Assembly (NCBI RefSeq): GCF_008704395.1
Contig: NZ_CP023695.1
Coordinates: forward strand, 6,448,001-6,512,000
DNA from: Streptomyces alboniger
GTDB taxonomy: Bacteria; Actinomycetota; Actinomycetes; Streptomycetales; Streptomycetaceae
Length of the DNA stretch: 64,000 nucleotides
Direction of reading: 5' to 3'
This document shows positions 8,161 to 16,557 of the stretch, one piece after another. Made by a program: the position numbers and the translations under genes. The number at the start of each line of letters is the position of its first letter. The stretch's first letter is position 1. The notes beneath the pieces are model-generated. The model did no database searches. It was not told where the DNA came from and was given only the letters and a program-made list of their open reading frames with translations.

Positions 8161-10632
8161 CTACGGCGTTCGCCGCCCCGCCCCCTGGCTGACCGGCTCC
8201 CCGGAGTCGTCCGCCCGCTCCAGCAGCACCACAGGCGACTTCGCGAAAAGCTCCTCCGCGCGTGCGCGGCCCTCGAACTCCCGCCCGGGGGACAGCAGAT
8301 CGGTCCACCGCCCGCCCGGGAGCGGAAGCTCCGTCTCCCGCCAGCCGCCCACCTCCGCAAGCCGCAGCGACAGCCGCGTCACCGCGACCACGACCTCCCC
8401 CGAGCGCGTGAACGCCACACAGTGCGCGGCGCCGGGCCCCTCGGCCGTCAGCGGCTCGTACGTCCCCGCGTCTCCGAACAGCTCCGGGCGCCGTCGGCGC
8501 AGCCGCAGCGCCACCGCCGTGAGCGCCAGCTTCTCCTCCGCGAGGTCCGCGGGCTCCGGCCGTGTGTCGAGCCGCTCCAGGACGTGCGGCTGGAAGCGCG
8601 CGGGCCGCCGGTTGTCCGGGTCGACCAGCGCGCGGTACTCGCCCTCCGTGCCCTGGTAGAGGTCGGGCACCCCGGGCATGGTCAGATGCAGGAGCGCGGC
8701 ACCCAGGACGTTCACCCGCACATGGGGCGCCAGTTCCCGCGCGAGGTCCGCGACGGCGTACAGCGGGGGCCCGCACGGCCCGGCCTCCACGAAGGCGCTC
8801 ACGGCCTTCTCGTAGGCCTCGTCGGGCTCGGTCCAACTGGTGTGCAGTCCCGCCTCGCGCACATGCTTCAGGAGCGCGTTCTGCAACCGCATGTCGTACG
8901 GGAAGCCGAAGCCGACCGCCGTCTGCCAGGCGGCCCACGCCAGCTGGGGGTCGGGGGCGCGGACACCTCCCTCGCGGGCGGTCCGTTCCGTCACCTCGGC
9001 GAGGAGGTCGGCCCACCGGTCCGGGCACTGCGACAGGAGGGAGATGCCCGCGCGCACGTCGGCGCTGCGCTTGGTGTCGTGGGTCGTCAGGACCGTGCCC
9101 GTCCAGGGCCAGTCGCGCTGCACGCGCGCGCAGTACGCGTGGAACTCCTCCACGGAGACCGCGGGCCGCTCGGGCGCGCCGCCCACCTCCGCCGCCGAGA
9201 GGAGCGGCGCGTGCCGGTAGAACGCGGTGTCCTCGACGGCCTTGGCGCGCAGCGCGGACGCGGTCTGCGCGAACCGCGCGCGGAACGCCGCCACGGCGGC
9301 CCCACCGCTCCCGTCCGCCGCCCCGGCCCTGCCCAGCGCCAGATCCCGTACGACGTCGACCGTCTCGGCCTCCTCGGGCACGCTGAAGACGGCCCTGGCC
9401 TCCTCGGCGGCCCGCGCGGTGAGCACCGTCTCGGGGGCGGCGCCCCCGGACACGTACGGCCGGTAGACGGGAAGCCGCACGAGGAGTTCCCGCAGGGCCG
9501 TGCGCAACGCCCACGGCGCGTGGTCCCGCAGGGCGGGGTCGGCCGCGCAGATCGCGGCCGCCGCGCGCGTGAGGCGGTCGACCTCGGCGGCCAGCTCGCG
9601 CGTGACGACCTTGTACGCGGCACGGCGCACCGTCGCGGCCCACTCGCCGCCCCGGTCGGCCGGCGGCGCGGCGAAGCGGCGGTACTGGCCGAGGAGTTCC
9701 CCCGCGCCCGCCGGATCGGTGAGGACGCCGTCGAGATGGCGCAGCGCGTCGTAACCGGTGGTGCCCGCCACCGGCCAGGCCGCGGGCAGGTGCTCGCCGT
9801 CGGCGAGGATCTTCTCGACGACCGTCCAGCGCCCGCCTGTCGCCTCGTGGAGCTTCTGGAGGTACGCCCCCGGGTCCGCGAGCCCGTCCGGGTGATCGAT
9901 CCGCAGTCCTTCGACGACCCCCTCGCGGAGCAGCTGGAGGATCTTCCCGTGGGTCGCCTCGAAGACGTCCGGGTCCTCGACGCGGACTCCGATGAGGTCC
10001 GAGATGGTGAAGAAGCGCCGGTAGTTGAGATCCGTACGGGCCAGTCTCCACCAGGCCAGTCGGTACCACTGCGCGTCCAGCAGCTCGGGCAGGGGCAGCT
10101 CTTCCGTTCCCTCCCGAAGCGGGAACGCGTGTTCGTGATAGCGCAGGACGTCCCCGTCGACCCGCAGCGCCGTCAGCTCGTCCCCGAGCCGCGCCCCGAG
10201 GAAGGGCAGCAGGACGCGCCCGCCGCCCGCGTCCCAGTCGATGTCGAACCAGCGGGCGTACGGCGAACGGGGTCCCTCGCGCAGCACCTCCCAGAGCGCG
10301 TGATTGTGGCGCGGCACCGCCGCCATGTGGTTCGGCACGATGTCCACGACCAGGCCGAGACCGGCCTCGCGGGCGGTGCGTGCCAGGGACCGCAGCCCCT
10401 CCTCGCCGCCCAGTTCGTCCCTCACGCGGGCGTGGTCGACCACGTCGTAGCCGTGCGTCGACCCGGGGACGGCCTCCAGCACCGGCGACAGGTGCAGATG
10501 CGAGACACCCAGCGAGGCGAGATGGGGGACGGCGGCCTCGGCGGCCGCGAAGGGGAACTCCGGCTGCAACTGGAGCCGGTACGTGGCGGTCGGCGAAGGA
10601 GGCACCGCGGGCCTTGTGCGCTCTGGCGTCAT
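8161..10632 (-). CDS. treY: Malto-oligosyltrehalose synthase
   Basis: An 823-residue GH13 enzyme that converts the reducing-end alpha-1,4 bond of maltodextrins into the alpha-1,1 trehalose linkage; TreZ then releases trehalose. Visible family elements include TATYRLQL near residue 16, HLHLSPVLEAVPGSTHGYDV (about 45-64), VDIVPNHMA, the nucleophile Asp in GLRIDHPDGL and the acid/base Glu in TVVEKIL. Length is normal for actinobacterial TreY. The ATG start is divergent from the MFS gene, leaving an 81-base shared promoter region. With treZ and glgX it forms a glycogen-to-trehalose block. Confidence 0.95.
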   Translation of the reverse strand: MTPERTRPAVPPSPTATYRLQLQPEFPFAAAEAAVPHLASLGVSHLHLSPVLEAVPGSTHGYDVVDHARVRDELGGEEGLRSLARTAREAGLGLVVDIVPNHMAAVPRHNHALWEVLREGPRSPYARWFDIDWDAGGGRVLLPFLGARLGDELTALRVDGDVLRYHEHAFPLREGTEELPLPELLDAQWYRLAWWRLARTDLNYRRFFTISDLIGVRVEDPDVFEATHGKILQLLREGVVEGLRIDHPDGLADPGAYLQKLHEATGGRWTVVEKILADGEHLPAAWPVAGTTGYDALRHLDGVLTDPAGAGELLGQYRRFAAPPADRGGEWAATVRRAAYKVVTRELAAEVDRLTRAAAAICAADPALRDHAPWALRTALRELLVRLPVYRPYVSGGAAPETVLTARAAEEARAVFSVPEEAETVDVVRDLALGRAGAADGSGGAAVAAFRARFAQTASALRAKAVEDTAFYRHAPLLSAAEVGGAPERPAVSVEEFHAYCARVQRDWPWTGTVLTTHDTKRSADVRAGISLLSQCPDRWADLLAEVTERTAREGGVRAPDPQLAWAAWQTAVGFGFPYDMRLQNALLKHVREAGLHTSWTEPDEAYEKAVSAFVEAGPCGPPLYAVADLARELAPHVRVNVLGAALLHLTMPGVPDLYQGTEGEYRALVDPDNRRPARFQPHVLERLDTRPEPADLAEEKLALTAVALRLRRRRPELFGDAGTYEPLTAEGPGAAHCVAFTRSGEVVVAVTRLSLRLAEVGGWRETELPLPGGRWTDLLSPGREFEGRARAEELFAKSPVVLLERADDSGEPVSQGAGRRTP

Positions 10633-10713
10633 GCGAAGGTACGTACCCGCCCCGGCGGCTTTCGTGTCATCCGCTCATGCGCGTCCGCTCAACGGCGTCG
10701 TTAGCGTCAGACG

Positions 10714-12039
10714 ATGGCTCGGGGCACGCGGGACGCGTATCGCACAGTGATCGGCATGACGGGGGCGCTGCTGCCCGTCGTCTCGTTCCTCGGCAGGCTC
10801 CCCGTGGCCGTGATCCAGTTCGGCAGCGTGCTCCTGGTGACGAAGACCAGCGGGTCGCTGGCCACCGGCGGCGGCGTCGCCTGCGCGCTCGCGCTCGGCC
10901 AAGTGGGCGCCGGGCCCTTCGTCGGGCGCCTCGCCGACCGGCACGGCCAGCGGGCGGTGGTGCTCGTCCTCTCGCTCGTCAACGCCGCGGCGATCGCCGC
11001 GTACACCGCGGGTGCCGTCGCGGACCTGCCCACGCCCGCTCTCGTCGCCCTGGGCGTGCTCGCGGGCGCCACGGTCCCGGGGGTCGGCCCGCTCGCCAGG
11101 GCCCGCGTCGTCGCGCTGATCCGTGCGCGGGGCGGTGACGAGCGGCTCGCGGGGACCGTGCTCTCCCTGGAGAGCACGATGGACGAGCTGTCCTTCGTGC
11201 TCGGCCCCGCCCTGGTGGGCCTGGCGTCCGTCGTGGGCCATCCGGCGTACGCGTTCGGCGCGGCGGCGCTCCTGGTCGCCGTCTGCGGCACGGGCTTCGC
11301 ACTGCACCCCACGGGGCGCACCGCCAGGAGGAGCCCGCGAGGACCGGCACGCGCGCGTGGGGCACGGCCGCTCCTGCCACGCTCGGTGTACGTGGTACGC
11401 GTCGGGCTCCTCTTCCTCGGGGTGCTGCTCGGCGCCTGCGGGGCGGGCATCACCGCGCTGACCGAGGAGCTGGGGCAGCCGGGGCAGGCCGGGCTCGTCT
11501 ACGCGGCGATGGGCGTCATGAGCGCCGTGGTGGGGCTCTCCATGGCCGCGCTGCCCGACCGCTTCGGGCTGCTGGCGCGCTGGCGCGTGGCGACGGCGGC
11601 CGCCGCCCTCCTGTCGCTGCCCCTGGTCTGGACCGACAGCCTGGCGGCCCTCTACGGAGTGGTCACCTTCTTCGGCGCGGTCTACGCCCCGAACCTCATC
11701 ACGGGCTTCGCGCTGACCGAGCGTTCCGTGCCGCCGCAGCGGCTCGCGGAGGGCATGACGTTCGCGGCGAGCGCGTTCGTCGGGGGGCAGGCGGTGACGC
11801 TGGCGGTGGCCGGGCGGCTGGCCGAGGCCCACGGGCCGGGGGCGGCGTTCGCCCTCGGCAGCGCGGCCGCGGCGGCGGCGTTCACGGTGGCGCTGATCGC
11901 CCGCCACGAACCGCCCCGCCACGGACCGCCCCGCCACGAACCGCCCCGCCAAGACCTGCCGCCCCGCGAACCGCCCCGCTCCGAAGCCCGCGCTCGGCAG
12001 CCCCGCGCCCCCGTCACGCCGGACGCTGCAACACCGTAA
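10714..12039 (+). CDS. MFS transporter with repetitive C-terminal tail
   Basis: A 441-residue membrane protein with about 11-12 hydrophobic helices and the MFS loop motif GRLADRHGQR between helices 2 and 3. The substrate is unknown; the family includes drug and sugar efflux proteins. After the last helix the protein ends in a proline-, histidine- and arginine-rich tail of about 45 residues (RHEPPRHGPPRHEPPR and onward) encoded by 15-bp tandem repeats. The 3' end overlaps the convergent glgX 3' end by 26 bases. Confidence 0.88.
   Translation: MARGTRDAYRTVIGMTGALLPVVSFLGRLPVAVIQFGSVLLVTKTSGSLATGGGVACALALGQVGAGPFVGRLADRHGQRAVVLVLSLVNAAAIAAYTAGAVADLPTPALVALGVLAGATVPGVGPLARARVVALIRARGGDERLAGTVLSLESTMDELSFVLGPALVGLASVVGHPAYAFGAAALLVAVCGTGFALHPTGRTARRSPRGPARARGARPLLPRSVYVVRVGLLFLGVLLGACGAGITALTEELGQPGQAGLVYAAMGVMSAVVGLSMAALPDRFGLLARWRVATAAAALLSLPLVWTDSLAALYGVVTFFGAVYAPNLITGFALTERSVPPQRLAEGMTFAASAFVGGQAVTLAVAGRLAEAHGPGAAFALGSAAAAAAFTVALIARHEPPRHGPPRHEPPRQDLPPREPPRSEARARQPRAPVTPDAATP
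11902..11976 (+). repeat. 15-bp tandem repeat in the MFS tail
   Basis: Three full copies of CGCCACGAACCGCCC (one with a single change) are followed by one copy with a 3-base insertion and one with a 3-base deletion. The frame is kept throughout, so copy number changes only lengthen or shorten the (R-H-E/G-P-P) tail. Confidence 0.9.
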
Positions 12040-14122
12040 GGCTGCGGTCGGTCAGCGTCAGCCGGTCGCCCGCCCGCACCTTCGGCCCCGAATCCGACGC
12101 CACCCCGTCCGGACGCGCCGTGTCCACCACCACCTGCCACTGGCGGCCGTGGTTGACCGGCACCACGAACTCCAGCGGTTCCGGCGACGCGTTGAACATC
12201 AGCAGGAACGAGTCGTCGGAGATCCGCTCCCCGCGCGATCCCGGCTCCGAGATCGCGTTGCCGTTCAGGAACACGCTCAGCGCCCGCGCGTGCGAGGCCT
12301 CCCAGTCGCGCTGCTCCATCTCCGCGCCCTCCGGGGTGAACCAGGCGATGTCGGACAGCTCGTCGTGCGTGCCCTGGACCGGGCGGCCGTGGAAGAACCG
12401 GCGCCGGCGGAAGACCGGGTGGTCCCGCCGCAGCATCGCCATCGCCCGCGTGAAGGCCAGTATCGGGCTCTCGCCGTCGGGCCAGCGCACCCACGCCACT
12501 TCGTTGTCCTGGCAGTACGCGTTGTTGTTGCCGGCCTGCGTGCGCGCGAACTCGTCGCCGTGGCTGAGCATCGGCACGCCCTGGGAGAGCATCAGCGTGG
12601 CGATGAAGTTCCGCATCTGCCGCTCGCGCAGGGCGAGGACGCCCGGATCGTCCGTCTCGCCCTCGACGCCGCAGTTCCAGGAGCGGTTGTGGCTCTCGCC
12701 GTCGCGGTTGTTCTCGCCGTTCGCGTGGTTGTGCTTCTCGTTGTACGACACGAGGTCGTGCAGCGTGAAACCGTCGTGGCAGGTGGTGAAGTTGATGGAC
12801 GCCAGCGGGCGCCGCCCGTCGTCCTGGTAGAGATCGGACGAACCGGTCAGCCGGGAGGCGAACTCCGCGAGGGTGCGCTGCTCGCCCCGCCACAGATCAC
12901 GCACCGTGTCGCGGTACATGCCGTTCCACTCGGTCCACAAGGGCGGGAAGTTGCCCACCTGATAGCCGCCCTCGCCGACGTCCCAGGGCTCGGCGATCAG
13001 CTTCACCTGGCTGACCACCGGGTCCTGCTGCACGAGGTCGAAGAACGACGACAGGCGGTCCACCTCGTGGAACTGCCGCGCGAGCGTCGCCGCGAGATCG
13101 AAGCGGAAGCCGTCCACCCGCATCTCCGTGACCCAGTACCGCAGCGAATCCATGATCATCTGAAGGACGTGCGGCGAGCGCATCAGGAGCGAGTTGCCCG
13201 TCCCCGTGGTGTCCATGTAGTAGCGGGGGTCGTCCGTCAGGCGGTAGTACGAGGCGTTGTCCAGGCCCTTGTACGACAGGGTCGGGCCCAGGTGGTTGCC
13301 CTCGGCCGTGTGGTTGTAGACGACGTCCAGGATGACCTCGATGTTCGCCTCGTGCAGCGCCTTCACGGCCTGCTTGAACTCCAGGACCTGCTCACCGCGG
13401 TCGCCCCAGGAGGCGTACGCGTTGTGGGGGGCGAAGAAGCCGATGGTGTTGTAGCCCCAGTAGTTGTTCAGGCCCATGTCCACCAGGCGGTGGTCGTTCA
13501 CGAACTGGTGGACCGGCATCAGCTCCAGGGCGGTCACACCCAGCCCTGTGAGGTGCTCGATGATCGCCGGGTGGCCCAGCGCCGCGTACGACCCGCGCAG
13601 TTCGTCCGGAAGGTCCGGGTGCAGCATCGTCAGGCCCTTCACATGGGCCTCGTAGAGCACCGTCTCGTGGTACGGGGTCCTGGGCGGCCGGTCGTCGCCC
13701 CAGTCGAAGTACGGATTGACCACCACCGACGTCATCATGTGCGGCGCCGAGTCCAGGTCGTTGCGCCGGCCGGGGTCCTCGAAGTGGTAGCCGTACACCT
13801 CCTCGCCCCAGTCGACGCGCCCGCTCACCGCGCGCGCGTACGGATCGAGCAGCAGCTTCGCGGAGTTGCAGCGGTGCCCCTGCTCGGGTGCGTAGGGGCC
13901 GTGCACGCGCAAGCCGTACCGCTGTCCCGGCATGATGCCGGGGAGGTAGGCATGCCGCACGAACGCGTCGGACTCACGCAGCTCGACGGCGGTCTCCGAG
14001 CCGTCGTCGTGCAGGAGACACAGCTCCATCCGCTCTGCGGCCTCGGAGAAGACCGCGAAATTCGTGCCGGCTCCGTCGTACGTGGCACCTAAGGGGTACG
14101 CCTGCCCAGGCCAGACCTGCAT
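12014..14122 (-). CDS. glgX: Glycogen debranching enzyme GlgX
   Basis: A 702-residue GH13 isoamylase-type enzyme that hydrolyses alpha-1,6 branches of glycogen and supplies linear maltodextrins for TreY/TreZ. It starts MQVWPGQAYPLGATYDG, the usual GlgX opening with an N-terminal CBM48-like domain. It carries VILDVVYNHTAEG, the nucleophile Asp in GFRFDLAATLAR, the acid/base Glu in KLIAEPWDVG and the substrate-binding TTCHDGFTL. The ATG at 14122 has GAAAGAG about 9 bases upstream; an in-frame extension to 14164 lacks homology. It is divergent from the amine-oxidase pair. Confidence 0.95.
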   Translation of the reverse strand: MQVWPGQAYPLGATYDGAGTNFAVFSEAAERMELCLLHDDGSETAVELRESDAFVRHAYLPGIMPGQRYGLRVHGPYAPEQGHRCNSAKLLLDPYARAVSGRVDWGEEVYGYHFEDPGRRNDLDSAPHMMTSVVVNPYFDWGDDRPPRTPYHETVLYEAHVKGLTMLHPDLPDELRGSYAALGHPAIIEHLTGLGVTALELMPVHQFVNDHRLVDMGLNNYWGYNTIGFFAPHNAYASWGDRGEQVLEFKQAVKALHEANIEVILDVVYNHTAEGNHLGPTLSYKGLDNASYYRLTDDPRYYMDTTGTGNSLLMRSPHVLQMIMDSLRYWVTEMRVDGFRFDLAATLARQFHEVDRLSSFFDLVQQDPVVSQVKLIAEPWDVGEGGYQVGNFPPLWTEWNGMYRDTVRDLWRGEQRTLAEFASRLTGSSDLYQDDGRRPLASINFTTCHDGFTLHDLVSYNEKHNHANGENNRDGESHNRSWNCGVEGETDDPGVLALRERQMRNFIATLMLSQGVPMLSHGDEFARTQAGNNNAYCQDNEVAWVRWPDGESPILAFTRAMAMLRRDHPVFRRRRFFHGRPVQGTHDELSDIAWFTPEGAEMEQRDWEASHARALSVFLNGNAISEPGSRGERISDDSFLLMFNASPEPLEFVVPVNHGRQWQVVVDTARPDGVASDSGPKVRAGDRLTLTDRSLTVLQRPA

Positions 14123-14280
14123 GCATATGACTCTTTCACTAACGCCCCCTCGGGCCGGGGCCACTTTGGCCAGAGTCTGCCCGAAAGTGGGGCAACCACC
14201 CTTGAGTTGAACCCGTCTAACCGTCCGACCACATACTCGGCATGCCCACGAATGGGGCGCCAGGGGAGTAGGGGGAGTAA

Positions 14281-15072
14281 GTGCGAGAGATAGTCAGACG
14301 CCACCTCGGGAAGGTGGTGGCGGGCGCGGCGGTCGCGGCGACCGCCACCGCGGTCGTGGTGGGCGTCAATCTGCCGGGTTCGGAGGCGGGCGCGTCGGGG
14401 GACCGCCAGGCCAACGCGGCAGCCGCGAAGCAGGACGCCATCGCCAAGGACGGCGTCGTCGAGGCGGCGCCCGAGGAGGGCGCCAAGGGCATCGGCAGCG
14501 ACCCGCTGACCGACGAGGAGATTGAGCGCGCGGAGAAGGCATCGGTCAGCGGCCAGATGCGCTCCAGCGGCCGGGACGTCGAGGGGGACCGCGGCCCGCA
14601 GCTGCTGTCCACGAACCTCAGCGAGCCGGACCCGACCGACGCGGGGGCCGCGGCCCCGCGCAGGGCCGAAGTCGTCTACTACGACTACAAGAAGGACGCC
14701 GTCATCACCAAGACGGTGAATCTGGAGTCCGGCAAGGTGGACGACACGACCACCGCGCAGAACGTCCAGCCGCCACCCAGCCAGGAAGAGCTCGCCGAGG
14801 GCGCCAGGCTGCTGATCGCCGACCCGCTCGGCAAGGGGCTGAAGAAGGACTTCAAGCACGCCACGGGCAAGGCGCTGACCGGCCCGCAGCAGCTTCAGCT
14901 GAGCGGCATGGTCTTCCGCAAGGAGACCGTCAAGCGGGTGCCGTCGGACCTGACCGAGTGCGGCAAGCACCGCTGCCTCCAGGTCGTCACGAAGGTCAAG
15001 AACGGCCCGTGGATCGACACCCGGTCCCTCGTCGTCGACCTGAGCACCCGCACGGTCGGCCGCCTCGGCTGA
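14281..15072 (+). CDS. Secreted protein resembling the N-terminal domains of copper amine oxidase
   Basis: A 263-residue protein from a GTG with the ribosome site AGGGGGAG. Residues 1-35 look like a secretion signal or anchor (basic start, then VVAGAAVAATATAVVV). Residues about 72-220 resemble amine oxidase N2/N3 domains: DPLTDEEIERA, then RRAEVVYYDYKKDAVI with VNLESGKV, then NVQPPPSQEELAEG, where the strand-turn-strand and the VQPP element are typical. No catalytic domain is present; it is encoded 64 bases downstream. The two products probably assemble outside the membrane as a split amine oxidase. This rests on motif recognition. Confidence 0.65.
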   Translation: MREIVRRHLGKVVAGAAVAATATAVVVGVNLPGSEAGASGDRQANAAAAKQDAIAKDGVVEAAPEEGAKGIGSDPLTDEEIERAEKASVSGQMRSSGRDVEGDRGPQLLSTNLSEPDPTDAGAAAPRRAEVVYYDYKKDAVITKTVNLESGKVDDTTTAQNVQPPPSQEELAEGARLLIADPLGKGLKKDFKHATGKALTGPQQLQLSGMVFRKETVKRVPSDLTECGKHRCLQVVTKVKNGPWIDTRSLVVDLSTRTVGRLG

Positions 15073-15136
15073 TTCCGGCCAGTCGCGCAGGACACCACAC
15101 ATCAACTTCTCCTCGTACGAGGGAGCCCACTCCACC

Positions 15137-16453
15137 ATGCACGTCAACAGACTTTCGCGCGCCCGCAAACGGGCCACTCTGGCCGTCGCGGTCTCCGCGC
15201 TCCTCGGTGGCGCCCTGAGCGTCGCCGCCCCCGCCTCCGCCGCCCCCAAAGCGCCCAGCGCGCCCGCCGCGGCGGCCGACTGCAGCGACGCCTACAAGAT
15301 CGAGCAGACCCTCGACGGCGGCACGACCTGGCGCATGTGCTGGCACTACAACACGCTCTCGGGCCTGATACTCGACAAGATCAGCTACCAGCCCAAGGGC
15401 GAGGCGAAGCCGATACCCGTCCTGACCAGCGCCCGGCTCGCCCAGGTGCACGTCCCCTACGACGACGGTCAGGCCGAGTACGACGACGTCACCGGCACCG
15501 ACTTCGGCCAGGCCCTGCAAAACCTCGCCCCCGGTGAGTGCCCCGGCGGCACCATCAAGACCGTCAAGGTCCCCAACCGCGGCGAGGTGAAGGGCCTGTG
15601 CACCACCACGCGCGCGCGTGGGCACGCGTACCGCCTCAACGACGACGCGAGCACCGGCGGCTCCGGCAAGGTCTTCAGCGGCCAGGGCAAGGACCTGCTC
15701 GTCTACACCGTGAACAAGGCCTCCTGGTACGAATACATCACCGAGTGGCGCTTCTCCTCGGACGGCACGATCACCTCCAACGTGGGCGCGACCGGCAGTC
15801 TCTCGCCGTACGACTACGACGGCGGCGACGACCGCGGCTGGCCCATCGGCAAGGGCGACCAGGCCAAGGCCGAGAGCCACGCCCACAACGTCTTCTGGCG
15901 GCTCAACTTCGGCCTGGACGGTTCCCCCAAGGCCAAGGTCGAGCAGTACGACTCCAAGGTCACCCCGCCCACCGGGCCGGGCAGCCCCACCACGAAGACC
16001 ACCCGCACCAAGGTCACCAAGGAACTCGCCGGTGACCGCAAGGACATGCGCTGGTGGCGCGTGGTCAGCGGGGCGGGCAAGAACACGGACGGCCACCCCA
16101 GGTCGTACGAGATCGTGCCGGGGGCCAGCAACAAGCACGCGGGACGGCCCTTCACCAAGCACGACGTGTACTTCACCCAGTACAAGAAGTGCGAGCAGTA
16201 CGCGAGCAACAACATCGGCTGCCCGGCGGGCAGCCCGGACAGCGTCGACAAGTGGGCGAACGGCGAGAGCCTCACGCACCCCATCACCTGGGTGCACATC
16301 GGCTTCCACCACATCGCCCGTGACGAGGACCAGCAGCCGATGCCGGTCCACTGGCAGGGCTTCTCGCTGGCCGCGCGCGATGTCACCGCTATGAGCCCGC
16401 TCACTCCGCAGGATCTCGCTAACCAGAACGGTCAGCCGCCGATGGGCGGTTGA
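15137..16453 (+). CDS. Secreted copper amine oxidase catalytic-domain protein
   Basis: A 438-residue protein with a signal peptide (about 1-36, ending APASAA). Landmarks of the amine oxidase catalytic domain follow in order: VHVPYDD (105-110), a candidate catalytic-base Asp in YDDVTG (D116/D117), the cofactor region SWYEY with precursor Tyr198, WRFSSDGTI and VGATGSL, two copper His in SHAHNVFWRL (H248, H250), and the third in FHHIARDED (H392) followed by PMPVHWQGFSL. In classical enzymes the cofactor motif is Asn-Tyr-Asp/Glu-Tyr; here Trp replaces Asn. The N2/N3 domains are on the preceding gene. Expected chemistry is oxidation of a primary amine to aldehyde, peroxide and ammonia. Activity depends on whether Tyr198 is converted to topaquinone. 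Confidence 0.78.
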   Translation: MHVNRLSRARKRATLAVAVSALLGGALSVAAPASAAPKAPSAPAAAADCSDAYKIEQTLDGGTTWRMCWHYNTLSGLILDKISYQPKGEAKPIPVLTSARLAQVHVPYDDGQAEYDDVTGTDFGQALQNLAPGECPGGTIKTVKVPNRGEVKGLCTTTRARGHAYRLNDDASTGGSGKVFSGQGKDLLVYTVNKASWYEYITEWRFSSDGTITSNVGATGSLSPYDYDGGDDRGWPIGKGDQAKAESHAHNVFWRLNFGLDGSPKAKVEQYDSKVTPPTGPGSPTTKTTRTKVTKELAGDRKDMRWWRVVSGAGKNTDGHPRSYEIVPGASNKHAGRPFTKHDVYFTQYKKCEQYASNNIGCPAGSPDSVDKWANGESLTHPITWVHIGFHHIARDEDQQPMPVHWQGFSLAARDVTAMSPLTPQDLANQNGQPPMGG

Positions 16454-16557
16454 GGAAACACCCGGCCCATCCGGCTGCACCGCCCGCCGCTCCCGGAGTA
16501 CCCTTCCTTGATCGTTGACCGGGGGAGTGGCAAGGGGGAACGGAAGGCGGTGCGCGG

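Noticed and set aside
6233..10069. A 1278-codon minus-strand frame
   Set aside because: Arginine/glycine-rich translation with no family match; it shadows the M14 and treY genes and is a product of high GC.
8050..10704. An 884-codon plus-strand frame opposite treY
   Set aside because: Antisense frame of a well-recognised gene with unnatural composition.
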